Of a stretch of DNA of 64,000 bases, positions 35,872-48,400 are shown one piece after another. The stretch is taken from positions 5,782,170 to 5,846,169 of the forward strand of contig NW_017802379.1 in NCBI RefSeq assembly GCF_001625305.1, written 5' to 3'. Position 1 is the stretch's first letter, and every line of letters begins with the position of its first letter. The stretch comes from Branchiostoma belcheri. Taxonomy: Eukaryota; Chordata; Leptocardii; Amphioxiformes; Branchiostomatidae. The notes beneath the pieces are model-generated. The model was not told the DNA's origin. It did no database searches and was given only the letters and a program-made list of their open reading frames with translations. The position numbers were made by a program, and so were the translations under genes.

Positions 35872-37008
35872 ATGGCCACCCTGCGACGGCTGACTTGCAC
35901 GCGACCTGGAGTGAGTTTGTTTGCAGGTGTGTTACTCGGCTTCCTCCTGTCCAACTGGTTTTTTACATGTACTAGTATCACAAACATGTCGCTGCCTACG
36001 TCACGAAACGACTCGTGTGAAAACAATGGCAGATCGGCCTCGGAAGAGACAGACAACAGAGAAAAGGAAGACCCTTTTCCAGTCTCACAGAGAAGAAACA
36101 ATGTAACAGGTGGCAAGCATAAGGAGAATCACGTGTACGTAGGAGTGATGACGGCGGAAAAATATCTGAGTACCCGAGCTGTAGCTGTGCACGAGACCTG
36201 GGCTAGGACTATCCGCGGAAGAGTGGAGTTTTTCACAGCCTGGGGGCATTCAGGTAGCAGACCTGGAGGTGTCAACATCCCAACTGTGTTCCTCAGGGGA
36301 GTGACAGACGTTTATCCTCCACAGAAGAAGTCGTTTCTAATGCTTAAACACATGCATGACCATTTTCTCGATGAGTACGAGTGGTTTGTGAGAGCAGACG
36401 ATGACGTGTACGTCCGAGGAGAGAAGCTGGAACAATTTCTCCGGAGTGTGAACTCCAGCAAGCCTCTGTACATCGGGCAGCCGGGATTCGGCAAACAGGG
36501 TCTTGGACTTGCCGCGGACGAGAACTATTGCATGGGCGGGCCGGGGATGATAATAAGCAGGGAAACGTTACGCAGAGTTGTGCCGAATATATCTTGGTGC
36601 TTAAAGAATCTGTATTCTTTACATGAAGATGTTGAAATTGGTCGCTGCATTGGAAGATTCGCAAAAGTGTCCTGTACATGGTCGCATGAAGCAAAGGATA
36701 TTTTCTATCACGATAGGATAAATAGTAGAGAAGGCGTTATAAAGACTTTTGACGTAAATAAAATGCGAAAAACAATAACTCTACATCCAAACAAGAACCC
36801 ATCTCATCAGTACCGACTGCACAACAATCTCCTCGCTCTACAGACACAAGACCTTCGATATCGTACTCTCGTACTTCTTCGCGAGATTCGTCGCGCGACT
36901 TTTCTTTTGGAAGACCCGTCACCAAGACTCTTGGAGACGACTGGCAAACAGCCTTCTTCAGTGCTACTTAACGTCTTACAAAAATCTGCTTCATTCTCGA
37001 GTTTGTGA
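35872..37008 (+). CDS. Truncated chondroitin synthase paralogue (beta-3 domain only)
   Basis: 378 aa from the ATG at 35,872 (MATLRRL, aligning with MASLRRL of the full gene). The frame is open through the signal anchor, the VGVMTAEKYLSTRAVAV region, WFVRADDDVYVRG (DDD) and CMGGPGMIIS, and closely tracks residues 1-385 of the full-length protein. Deletions relative to it keep frame (for example KQGEFGKLGF to KQGLGL). After KQPSS homology stops and a short unrelated tail ends at TGA 37,006-37,008, so the C-terminal GalNAc-transferase half and the splice donor are missing. It is inverted relative to the full gene and carries matching 5'UTR. Either a lone GlcA-transferase-like domain or a young pseudogene; the intact frame favours, but does not prove, the first. 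Confidence 0.75.
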   Translation: MATLRRLTCTRPGVSLFAGVLLGFLLSNWFFTCTSITNMSLPTSRNDSCENNGRSASEETDNREKEDPFPVSQRRNNVTGGKHKENHVYVGVMTAEKYLSTRAVAVHETWARTIRGRVEFFTAWGHSGSRPGGVNIPTVFLRGVTDVYPPQKKSFLMLKHMHDHFLDEYEWFVRADDDVYVRGEKLEQFLRSVNSSKPLYIGQPGFGKQGLGLAADENYCMGGPGMIISRETLRRVVPNISWCLKNLYSLHEDVEIGRCIGRFAKVSCTWSHEAKDIFYHDRINSREGVIKTFDVNKMRKTITLHPNKNPSHQYRLHNNLLALQTQDLRYRTLVLLREIRRATFLLEDPSPRLLETTGKQPSSVLLNVLQKSASFSSL

Positions 37009-37837
37009 TAAAAAACCAAACCTTTCACAGTCAGTGGCATTTGAGATGGTGTAACAAAGTGGCTAGTTTTAGTTTTTGTTATTATACCTACTGGATAACA
37101 CATCTGGTTTACGTTTCCTGATCATATTGGTAAAACATACGCTTAACACATCTGCATAACGCAATAACATATCAATAGATTTACATGGTTTTTATTCAAA
37201 GGTATCATTCATTGACAATAAAATAGAAGTCTATAACAAATTCTAGTGGGATAATACATCCATAAGTTGCCTTATTTACACTATATAAGGCTATACCTGA
37301 ATGTGATTTTTCAGTCTTCTTTTCAAAATCAAATAATAAAATGTTTTGCCAAACCAATTACTGACTCCATACATATATGTGAGATTGGTGTCATATTTTT
37401 ACAGTTTAGAAAGACTTACCATGTTAACCTCTTGCTGTGGTATAATGAAAGTAACAAATAGAAATACTAGTACATGTAGTTCCTATGTAGCTTTATCGGC
37501 AAAATGATAGCTTGACTGTATGGCAGTAAGCAACAGTTACTTTACAATTGAAGTTTCCTTTGTAAAAGTATTTACAGCACTTGATTGACTGCTACCTATA
37601 GTTTATGCAGAACCCTATTTTTACATTTGGTTAAAATTGGACTTCTCTCCCTTATTTCACTCTTGACATACATACATTATACATACCATAATCATTTAAG
37701 CTACTTTGACATATTTGATAATGATATACCGTAGTGAGTGTTGATATAGTGATATGACATGTTGTTTTATTAGAAGCTTGACCAATGCCAAGTGGACAGC
37801 ATGTCAGTGACTGGGACAACGACCAATCAGTGACCAC
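37009..37837. other. Intergenic, CHSY copy 2 to CDC45
   Basis: AT-rich; first ~60 bp contain a short inverted match to the CHSY gene (see findings). CDC45 3'UTR should occupy the right part. Nothing else seen. Confidence 0.5.
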
Positions 37838-40800
37838 TCAGGACAGAAGGGAGATGAGGGCATCAAAGAACTTGCTTCTGTCTTCAGACTTCATCTCAAT
37901 TACTGGAAAAAAAATAAACAGAGTTACAAATTTCTGACACAACTTCTTTTCCAAACACCATTCAGACTTCAGAATTCATTTTGTATAATTCATTAAGGTA
38001 CTGGTATGTACATGTGTTTTTCAATTTGACCAAAGCACACTATCTATATGTACTTAGCCTTTGACAATTCTTGCGTATCGGGAAAATTCTAGATACGACC
38101 AGATTCTAGTACTAAAACACAGTGGCTAATTTCACATAAACTTACTTGAGGTATCAAAGTTGTCATGCAAGGTTCTGGAGTTGGTCTGGATGGCTGCTTG
38201 CTCAAAGGCACGTCCAAAGAAGCTATAGAATGAAACAAAAAACATGGTCAAAAATGGACAGAACAACTTAAATATTACTAGTAGTACACTTTAAAAGAGA
38301 CGAAAGGATGCCAACAACACTTTAAAAGCATGTTGACCAATGCAGATGAGTCAAACAACATTCCTTTCCTTGTAAAACTAAAAGTTTTACATCACTGATT
38401 GTTAAGTATGAGAAAAAAGATATTCTTGACAATATCCTCTTGCTTAACTACAAATGTAAGTTACACAATAGACTGGAAGTGCCAGCTTACTTCTTGGTTG
38501 ACTCCTCAGCCTTGGGAGGGATGCCAATAACCAGGGCTGAGCCAGTTTCTGCATCCAGAGGTGCTGCCACCACCATGGGCAGCAGTGTGCTTCTCCTGCT
38601 TCTGGACTGAACAGTGCACAATAGAAAAGCTATTAACATAAGCATTGCCTTACAATGTATTTGTCCCTATTGTTTAACATATTCCAACCCAATGATGAAA
38701 CATGCAGCAATCCTCCCTTGAAGCTGGTAATCATTAACCAACGTTTGTACTTTTCAAAAAAGTTTTTTTTCCGAGAAATCGCCGATGCCGCTAGAATGTC
38801 CTTTTGGGACGTTTCATTAGCCGCGTGGGGAAGCACCATCATTTTAATAATTAATTTTCCACCCTGCTGAATTTTCCATCACTTGCACTCTACTAATGCA
38901 GATGTAAGCTAGCTTCTAAAACTGCTTTTTAAAAAAGACTGTTACTGTTGTAACTACTTACTGTGGCCACATATGCCTCCTGCATGAAGTAAGCTAGCAT
39001 GCCCAGACAGTTGGGTCTGGAGAAGAACTTCACATCAGGGTGACCCTGGGAAAACAAAGTTTTAAACATTCCATCTATTCATTTGGAGCTGATAACTTTG
39101 ATTTCCTTCTACACCAAATAAGGCCATGTTGATTTGATTATATGGATGACATCCTCCGGGAGCCCCAAAACTGATGCGCGCGTGCGAATAAAAAAAAAGT
39201 TTTGCAAAAAAAGTTGTTTTCATTATGAAATCTACGTGGTCATGAGGGTTGAGCAAATGGCACAGAATATGGTTTGGCGAATAATCTAGTCTTCAAGTTC
39301 ATTTCTTTACAATTTTGTCTTTTTTCGTTTGATTTTGGCATTCTACGACATTAGTATAGTCTTTATTAATTTTTTTTGTAACTTATGGTATATTTTTGCT
39401 CATTTTTCAACTGTTTTGTACGATTTACAGTATGGTTGAAAACTTTTTTTTTTGGAAACGGCCGAAAATTCATGCGCGCGCGGATGTCATCCATATAATC
39501 AAATCAACATGGCCTAACATATAAAAAACAAAAACCATTGAATACAACATTAAAAGTAAGATGGTATAATGGCTAGAATGCCAAAGACTTGAAAAATATC
39601 CTTTACCTCAGGTATGTATGCATACAGGAAGGGCCCAGCTGAAATGATCTGTTTCATGTCGATGAAAGAGTGAACAGTCTGCATGATGGTGGTCAGCTGT
39701 CGCTTGGCCAGGTCCAGTCCTCGAAGCAGCTTCTTCACATTTTGTCTGGAAATACAAGTTGCAATCATGTCCAACATATATTGTACGAGTATGACTCAAA
39801 TATATGTTGGTGTATCAATCAATTTATTGCAATGCATCTGGATATTACATTGCTACTTGATATCAATTTAAGAAATGGGCATTGTAAGCAGCAAGTTACC
39901 TTGACAGACAGTCCAAGGCCTCGAGGAAGTATCCAGTAGGACTCTTTTCTGCCTCCTAAATAAGACATACAGCATGTAATAGCATGGCTTAGAGATTCAG
40001 AAGTATACATTACACTGCAATACACACATCAACATAGAACCACTACACAGGATTGTGAAGACCAAAATGGAAAATCATGCCAATATCTGCTTGAAGATTA
40101 TATGTTGTACAGCCATTTGTGTTTGAACTTTTTGAATACCACTTACCACACACTCCATTAGTCCATTGACTGCATACACTACATCAGCTGCACAGAGCTG
40201 GGGGAAAGGTAAATGTATGGGGTCAACACAAAGAACCAATGGCAACAACAATTAATTTTCTTAGTCTCAGACATCTCTTGGTAAAAATTCAGCACAAAAT
40301 GCTTTCGAGAACATAATGGAAAGTTGAGAGAAAGCTATTTATACTTGAGGTAATTCATATATCAATGTCATATGATTGCAGACTACATTCTTTTTTTAGT
40401 ATAAAATATATAATTACTCACCTTGTTCTTGTAGCCATACTGTGCAATAAAGGACCCAAAGGAGATGTCATCCAAACTGAAAAATAAAAGCATTTAATAT
40501 TATATTATATTATCATACATCTATATATATGTATGTTTTAATACAGTTATACTAATGCTTAACTTTTTTTTACTGGAACACATGCTTGTTTTTCTTCCTT
40601 TGTTTTTGTCTTCAAATCAAAATTTCTACAGACAAGCTTAACGTCTTGACAACTTTTACAAACTACAACATACATTTGTATAACAACCCCAAACACAAAA
40701 GACCTGGAAACATAATGCATTTTATTGCTTACCCATATTTCTCACATGAAGCTGTGAAGAGTCCCTTGAAACTCTCTTTCAGTCCCATGTCCATAGAGGT

Positions 40801-43800
40801 AAACTTCTGTTTCACTTGTACCAGGGGCAACCTGAGTAACAGGGACAGATGAATCATTAGTTAAGAAATATTTTGTCTGCATTAAAGAAAACATAGAAGT
40901 TTTAAAAATACTAATTAAAAATACTAATTGAAAACTTTTAATGTGAAAATACAAGTCTTACCCCATGTCAGCCAGGAACTCGTGCATTTTCTGCTGCCCT
41001 TTCACAGTCCACATCTTAAACCTGTCAAATAAGTACATACATGTGTCGTAATATCGTCATAACAAGATGAGACTTTTCCTGTTTATTCCCTTTCCAAGCA
41101 TGTTAGAATAAAATAATTTTACAGAAATTGTTACATCTCATGTAACTTAAGTCCTCTTTCCCTCAGTCCAAGCTAGAAATTTAATAACTTACAGGATACA
41201 GCAGTACAATCTAGTTAAAATCCCTGGTGGATGAGCTAATCATTTGACAAGCCAACAGATTCTGAAGCACAGACTTACTTGCAGGCTGGGTAGCTTGAAT
41301 GCTTGAGACTCTCGAACAAAGACCAGTGTCTGTACAGGGCCAGCTTCAACCTGCACTTAAGGTTAAGGTCTAACAAAACAGTATATGACGTGCGTAGTTG
41401 TGTGAGTAAAGATCATTCAATCTACTCTAAAACACGTATATAAACAGAATTTTCATTTCTAATATCCTTTAGCTGTTAATCTGTTCTGATATACAAATAT
41501 CTAGATCATCACAGAAAGATACTTGTCAGCTGAAAATATTTCCTTGCATATGTTTGGTTTGTATATTTTTCTGTTATTTGCTATAAAATGCATAACGTAT
41601 ATCAAAGGATACTCTTCGTCAAAGTAGATCCTCATACAATCCACTGACACTGTGTTGTCATCATCTTCATTTCTGTAAATAAGTATACATAAATGAATTA
41701 AGTTATGAAACCACTGTGAAGGAATGGCACTTATATGAGATGTAGTATAACTTGGGGATCAATAAATTTTAACTGTGGTGACAAAACCTTTAATCATTGT
41801 TAGCTTTTACATAGATATAGTTTCTCTTCTTACACAAGGGTTTCACAGCAATACACTCATCACTATTTCATGAAACATGACGAAGTCAACATGGTAAAAT
41901 CCTTTGTAAAAGGTTTATCACTGTATTTTCTAACACCCACCTGTGATTGAGCCTGAGTGTGTGCTTGTGCAGGTCTCCAACATCTGTCATATATTTACCT
42001 CTGCAACATGAAAGACATATCACTGTGTGTGAAACAGCAGAAACTGATCTAACAAAGAATAGAATTGAACAAAACCTTGATATAGTCTTCAATGTATGTC
42101 AGCCTTACCTTTCTACTCTATTGTTGATGTACTGGTCAGTAAGTCCCACAATACCCCACCTGGTAAGAAAGTAGGAAAAAACAATGATCTGTAAATTCTC
42201 AAAGTTTTCTAAACTACATTCACAAAGAGGTATTAACAGAGGAAGTCAGCTTAATCCTTAATTAATTCAAAGTCTTCTCATTGTATTGTTACTGTACCAT
42301 TTTTACTTATCGCGAGCGTGTTGCTATAACATGTATTCTACAGATGCCTTTTAGGGAGCTCTAAGATAGGAAGTGACATACTGGTAGACAGTGGTAGTTC
42401 CTTATAATATTTCATGAAATCAAACATAGTTCATAATATATGTGACATAAAGTACACAATGACAGAACAGTTCTCACCACAGCAGGTCATTGCTGTCCTT
42501 GGACATTTTCCAGGCAAGGTCAAACATAATCATGGCGCTCTGGAAATGATAGACATCATCAATAGTTAACTTTTCAATACAATGCAAAAATGTTCATTAG
42601 AAGAGCCTCCTAGCAGACAGGTCAATAACTACACCTAAGTCGGAGGCAAAGACTACTAGTATTATATAACAGGTACATTTACTCACAGATGTTCCATATG
42701 TTGAGAACTCTTCATAGTCCAGCAGTATCTGTTTCCTACAGGATGCAACAAAAGTATTACAATTAGAGACAAGGAAAACAATACAAGCAATTTTGTTAAA
42801 ATAGTTTAACTTGGAATTTTGCAAAAAACCAAACCATCTGTAAGATCTGGCCCATTGCACTGTACCAGTACTGGTACTACTGAAATGTCTGTGAGCAATT
42901 TCTCACTAACCTCTTTTCTTCCCACAACCTCCTCTCTCTTCTCCGCTCAAGAACCTCCTAGAAAAATTGTCATCAGTCACTTTCAGGAGTATGGAACTAA
43001 TCAAGATACCTTTACACACATGATGTAAAAACAAACTGTAGATTAAAACATTTTCTATAAAATTTAAAGACAAGTCTCTAAGTTAGTCTAACCTCATCAA
43101 GACGTCTTCTCTTCCCAGACGGTGCAGAGCTGTCACTCTCATTTCCGGAATCATCATCAGACTGATAAAAAACAACAACACAAAAGTAGTTATGTCACAG
43201 TATTTCACAAGTTGAATAATGTTTAAGGGAACAACCAGTCTACTTCTTCTATGACATGACTCTTACTTAGTATGTGTAACAACATGTACATGTATGTTGA
43301 AATATTATATTAGCATTACCTCATCGTCCTTGAATAGATCATCGTATGCTGGAATGTCAAAGTCATCATTTGAGTTCATCAGCAACTTAACCTGCAAGGG
43401 TGAAAGATTTCCATTACTAATCAAACTCAAAATGGGATAAAAATACAGTCAACAAAAGGTACTAAAGCATCAATTCTCTATTGAGGTGAAGCATAATCAT
43501 ACTTTTCTATTGGCTGATAATGCAATGTGGCTTGCCACGTATGCATTTTTAAACATTTTGATTAGTGCCCAATATGGCTATTGCCAAGGGTGGTCTGTAG
43601 TGTCTGAACTCTCCACAGACATGGTTATGAACAGATTTCAGAATCACATCAGGATTTGAATCACAAACCTCTGCCTCTATGTTTAGTACATTAATTGAGA
43701 CATTTCAATGAGAATGCTGCTATTAGAAAAGTTTGCTGTCACAGCATTAACTGTCACATACACTCACCTGATCATCGTTGTACACATTCACCAGATCGAC

Positions 43801-44893
43801 TGGTCTGTGGCTGCAACAAATAAAATTATTTCATCAGCCATTTCTTAATCAAGACAGTACATGTACATGTAAAAGAAATCATAAAATTTGTTATAACTGA
43901 AACATATATCATGGTATGTCCAAAGGATGGTCCATACCTGTCTGCTATGAAGAATATGACATGTTCAGCTGGCTGTAGTGTCTCCAGGATGTTGATGTTT
44001 CCACCACAGTTGATCATCACAACATACTTCACCTAATAGATATCAGTACAACAGGTAACATCATCATGGATTTAAAACAATCTGTAGTAGTAATCAATTA
44101 ACTTCTCAATGCTTGTCATGAAAAAGTAAAAAAAATACCATTGCACATTGTTTCATTGTAGGTTAAGATCCCACAGAACCAACAAATAAGGTTGCTTCAA
44201 GTGCTCAGTGCATAATTTACCTGCTCGGAGTGTTCCAGGAAGGCTCTCTCCAGCTCCTGTCTGCCTGTGATAGGCACGATGGTGTACTGCACATGGTCAC
44301 ACTGGAACAGGTACTGCAACCAGGAACACAGGACAATCATTTAGAGTAAAAGAGATGTTGAAAGTGATCATGGATGCATCATCATTATTCTATAGACGTA
44401 ATGTGGAATGTTTCTACTAAAAAAATACTATGATTATGAAGAATCCTACCTGGAGAATCTTGCAGGCACAAAGAGCATCAACATCAAAGGCCACCAAAAC
44501 GAGGACCCGCTGCAACAGTAAAAAATTTAGTACATCTAGTAATTCTGTAGACATAATTACATAATGATTTATAAAATAAAGTTTGATACCAGTTAGTCAG
44601 TACAAAATCTGTGTATATAGACTCAGTGAAATTAATACTTGAGTCGATTATTCAACACTTAACTTGAACTACATACATTGGTCAGCAAGAAATAAATATA
44701 TAAATATAACGATATCCATATCTCGCACTGTTGGTCACCCATAAAGCACGGATGACAAATGCCCCCCTCCCCCGTCCCAAAACGTTTGTTTTGTCCTAAA
44801 TTTCTCGAACTGTGTCGCAAAAAGGGAATCAAAAGCACCTACCTCGTGTATTACTTTATCATAAAATTCTTTCCTTATGTCGGTAACAAACAT
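37838..44893 (-). CDS. CDC45: CDC45 replication initiation factor
   Basis: 24 exons: 44893-44843, 44509-44450, 44313-44221, 44032-43938, 43810-43768, 43391-43320, 43161-43093, 42957-42911, 42735-42687, 42539-42478, 42159-42109, 42000-41941, 41672-41613, 41350-41279, 41021-40962, 40830-40733, 40476-40422, 40197-40147, 39955-39900, 39745-39607, 39045-38962, 38606-38491, 38222-38146, 37902-37838 (TGA). CDC45 joins MCM2-7 and GINS in the replicative CMG helicase. Seen: [14 protein letters not shown] start, [31 protein letters not shown] and [17 protein letters not shown] (the DHH/RecJ-like fold), an acidic Asp/Ser/Glu stretch with SGKRRR, and the conserved C-terminus [14 protein letters not shown]. 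Expected length is 561 aa (human 566). Exon 16 is one base short in this sequence (see findings). A MITE occupies the intron between exons 20 and 21. Divergent from UFD1. Confidence 0.95.
39122..39514. mobile_element. Harbinger-type MITE in CDC45 intron
   Basis: 393 bp with near-perfect ~33-bp terminal inverted repeats (GGCCATGTTGATTTGATTAT ... and its complement) flanked by a TAA target-site duplication at 39,119-39,121 and 39,515-39,517. A 3-bp TWA duplication is the PIF/Harbinger hallmark. No coding capacity; the body is T/A-rich. Both ends also hold a GCGCGCG-type motif just inside the TIRs. Confidence 0.85.
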
Positions 44894-45449
44894 GTTGACT
44901 GCAAACTTCCGTATGATCACGCAAAAAAGCACTTCAGACGATACTTTGTTACAGATTGTCCGCCATGAAAAGATTTGAGTCTGGCGCGAAAACGATGTGA
45001 AACAGCCTCCTAAATGCTCGTTTCTGATTAGTCCAGTTTTTCAAAGCGTAGTCTTGGCTGCTAAAATGAACCAATAGACGACAGTTTAACAAACTAGTCA
45101 GGCTCTACCATTTTAATGTTTAGGTAAGAGAAATCGACTATGATTTCATATTATTTTGAAGAATAGATACAAAATGAATGTTTGAAATTTAAAGAAGAAT
45201 CAATTTGCAATAATATATCTATAATTTATGCCTTTAACTGACTTTTAAGATACAAAAAGCTGAAATGTTACTTTTTTGAATGGTGTATTCCAACAACCCC
45301 TAGGTCATTGACCTCGGAAGATGTCATCATCGAAACCGAACAATCACTGATTTACAACTGAAAGATACCGTCTTTCCGTGAAAAACTCGGGACTGTGAGC
45401 AGGATTTTCTATTTTAGAGAAAAGGCGTGGATTAGAGACTGTCCATAAA
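44894..45449. promoter_or_regulatory. CDC45-UFD1 bidirectional promoter region
   Basis: 556 bp separate the divergent start codons. GGCGCGAAA at 44,983-44,991 (TTTCGCGCC toward CDC45, about 90 bp from its ATG) is a consensus E2F site, in keeping with CDC45 being an S-phase gene. A CCAAT box is at 45,071-45,075. No TATA box stands out for either gene. Confidence 0.7.
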
Positions 45450-48400
45450 ATGGTAAGAATGAGCAGCTGATAGTTCGTAGGGAGGATCTAAAATTGATGG
45501 AGTTTTAAATTTCATGAGTCATGTTATAATGGGGGAGGGGGGCACAAGAGAATGTTTTTTTTTCTATCTCCAAGAATAACTTCTTGGCTGGACAATTCTT
45601 CATGGGACTGTTCTGGAGCTTGAATGTGTTCTACGCATAAATATTTGACGCAATTTTTATTTTAAAAAATGAGTATAATCGACAGAATTGAACATGATAT
45701 TATTGTATCAAACATTCCAGTTTAAATCATAAATTATCATTCATATTTAATTTGGGAGATAGAATTATGATATCAAATCATATACTCCTGATGTACTTGT
45801 GAGTTTCTCAATGTTTGATAAAAATGAACTGTGCTATGTATGAGCAGAAACTTTGAAATGAAAACTACACTGAAATCATATAAATCATTGCATCACTGAT
45901 GCCAATACCTGTTGTTTCCATTCCCACATGTAGTTTGCCGGGTTCGGTGGATTTGAGGGTTTCCAGAGACCCACACGGTTCAACACTCAGTACAGATGTT
46001 ACTCTGTGTCCATGTTACCTGGTAATGAGAGGTCAGATGTGGAGAAAGGAGGCAAAAGTAAGGAAGATTTTATCTTATAGTGACATAACTTTCTTTTGCA
46101 TGTATTGTTTTACTACATCAGATTTAGATTTCAATGTCAGAAAAAAGTATAATAAAGGGATAGATATTCTTATGGTCCTAAAACGTGTTATTAATAAATC
46201 CAATATTTTTATTCCAGTCATCATGCCACCATCAGCACTAGACCAACTGAGTAAGTTATGCTACTTCCATTCTAATTTTTTTTTCTTGTCCAGATGATAA
46301 TTAAGTTAACTTAATATTTTTTGGGGGCATAAACTGAATTCTGGGAAAAGAAGCAAATAATTTCTATCTATTGAATTCACTACATTATACATTATTTGTA
46401 TATTTTGTGCTAACTTTGGATTTTCATTGAGAGTAATTTTCAACTGCCAACTCGTTGGTATTGCATTATGAACTCTGAATGCTACTTCTCCCTGCTATCT
46501 GTTGTTCCATTTGACTCACCAACCATATTATGAACTAACAAAAAAACATTATTGTAATTGTTCCCACAGCTCGACTGAACATTGTCTACCCCATGCTGTT
46601 TAAACTGACCAACAAGAGAGCCAACAGGGAAACACACTCTGGTGTTCTGGAGTTTGTAGCTGATGAAGGAAAAGTCTATCTTCCATATTGGGTCAGTCTT
46701 GCAAGTCTTTGGGGGTTACAAGTAGTTAGATATGATAAGGGGAGAAAGAATGATGAATTACTATTGGGTGCATGTGCACCTTATTATAAGTGCATCCAAA
46801 TTTGGAGCTGTGCACCCAATCTTTTTCTGTGGGTGCACATTCCGGTAGATTTACATATGTAAAGATGTTAAATGTATACATCATATTCTTAATGTATAGG
46901 TGTCAGAAAAATAATAAAATCGTTGTTATAAATATAATACTCTTTTTTTTAAATGATACATAATTAGTTTTTGCTGACATTCTACTTATTTCATCTTATA
47001 TGGTTCATGCAAAAAAGTTTTTGTGCACCCAATTTTTTTAGCTTGGGTACACCAGTGCACGTATTCTCAAAAATGAATTTCGAGCCATGACTACCTTGGA
47101 GAATTCAATGTTGGTTTAATGTTTTAAAAAAGTCTAGTCTGTATCCTCCTCATATACAGACTATTGCTTTTTCCCTACAGATGATGAGGAACTTGTTGAT
47201 AGAAGAAGGAGGTATATTACAAGTGGAGAACGCCTCCCTGCCTGTAGCCACCTTCTCCAAGTTCCAGCCCCAGTCAGAAGACTTCCTGGACATTACCAAC
47301 CCTAAAGCTGTGTATCCTTGGAATGGTGTTTGTGATGAAGACATGCTAGTAGTCATTCCTTAACCACATGAAGAAACTCTAATCCTATGCAAACATCTTT
47401 ATATGTTATAAAAGTAGGATGTTTGCATGCTCACTGCAAAGTACCCCTTATAGAATAGCCCCGCTTCCATTGTCAAGATGTAGAAATGTAAATGATTGAC
47501 AGGCCATTCTCTCATTGGCTGAATCACTGGTTGCCATTGTCTCATTGGTTGAACTTTTAATTTTGATGGACAGCCAGAATCACTGCAGCATTTCTATAAC
47601 TTGTAACTTTTGACTTGAATTTGGTCACTTGTCCATACAGTCTGTTCTGGACACATGTAAGATAAGAAGTCAGGATTTTGATTGTGTCTTTTAACACTAT
47701 AATTTGCTAGCAGTTCAACAAGCTGGTTTCACCAACATTAGTATATATTGCATTCAACACATATTGCTGTTCAGTAATTATTTGCTATTGCTTCTTACTT
47801 TAAGATGTTCTCAAGCTTGTGACCTTGACATGGTGTCTTCCAGATTAGAAAATGCCCTGAGAAACTTTGCCTGTCTCACAAAAGGCGACGTTGTTGCAAT
47901 CACGTATAACGAGAAGGTGTACGAACTACACGTGATGGAGGTCAAACCAGGTCAAGCTGTTTCCATCATAGAGTGTGACATGAACGTAAGTTTATACACT
48001 TTTCCAGCAATGTTTTATAAATAAATAAAAAAGTTGTCTTGAATATGTTTAGCTTAAAAAGAGGTAGCTCTCCAGAATTCCTAACTGGAATTTTCCTTCC
48101 TCTTGTTTTTTTATTGTGCAGGTAGAATTTGCTGCACCTGTTGGTTACCAGGAGCCACAGTACAAGAAAAAAGAAGAAACAGAACAAGAGGTAATATTAC
48201 AACCAGCTATTTTAATTAAATCTTGTCTTTCTCCAGATACAAAAAATATACTAAAGTACTACTGCTGTCTGTGAAAAGCACAGTGTCATTTAGTTATACT
48301 TTGCTTGTCTTGTAACTCTTTGAATTATACAAAATTCCAGATTTCTATCGGTTAAGTCTATTTTGCTTTTGTAACAGCACTCGACTTTTGTTCTAAATTG

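Noticed and set aside
35872-37008. Retrocopy origin for truncated CHSY
   Set aside because: The copy ends inside exon 1 and shares 5' flank; it never reaches the intron position, so there is no evidence for splicing of the source, and no poly(A) tail is seen.
46593-46862. 89-residue frame overlapping UFD1 exon 4
   Set aside because: Read-through of the exon into the intron; the donor at 46,692 is supported by the conserved protein.
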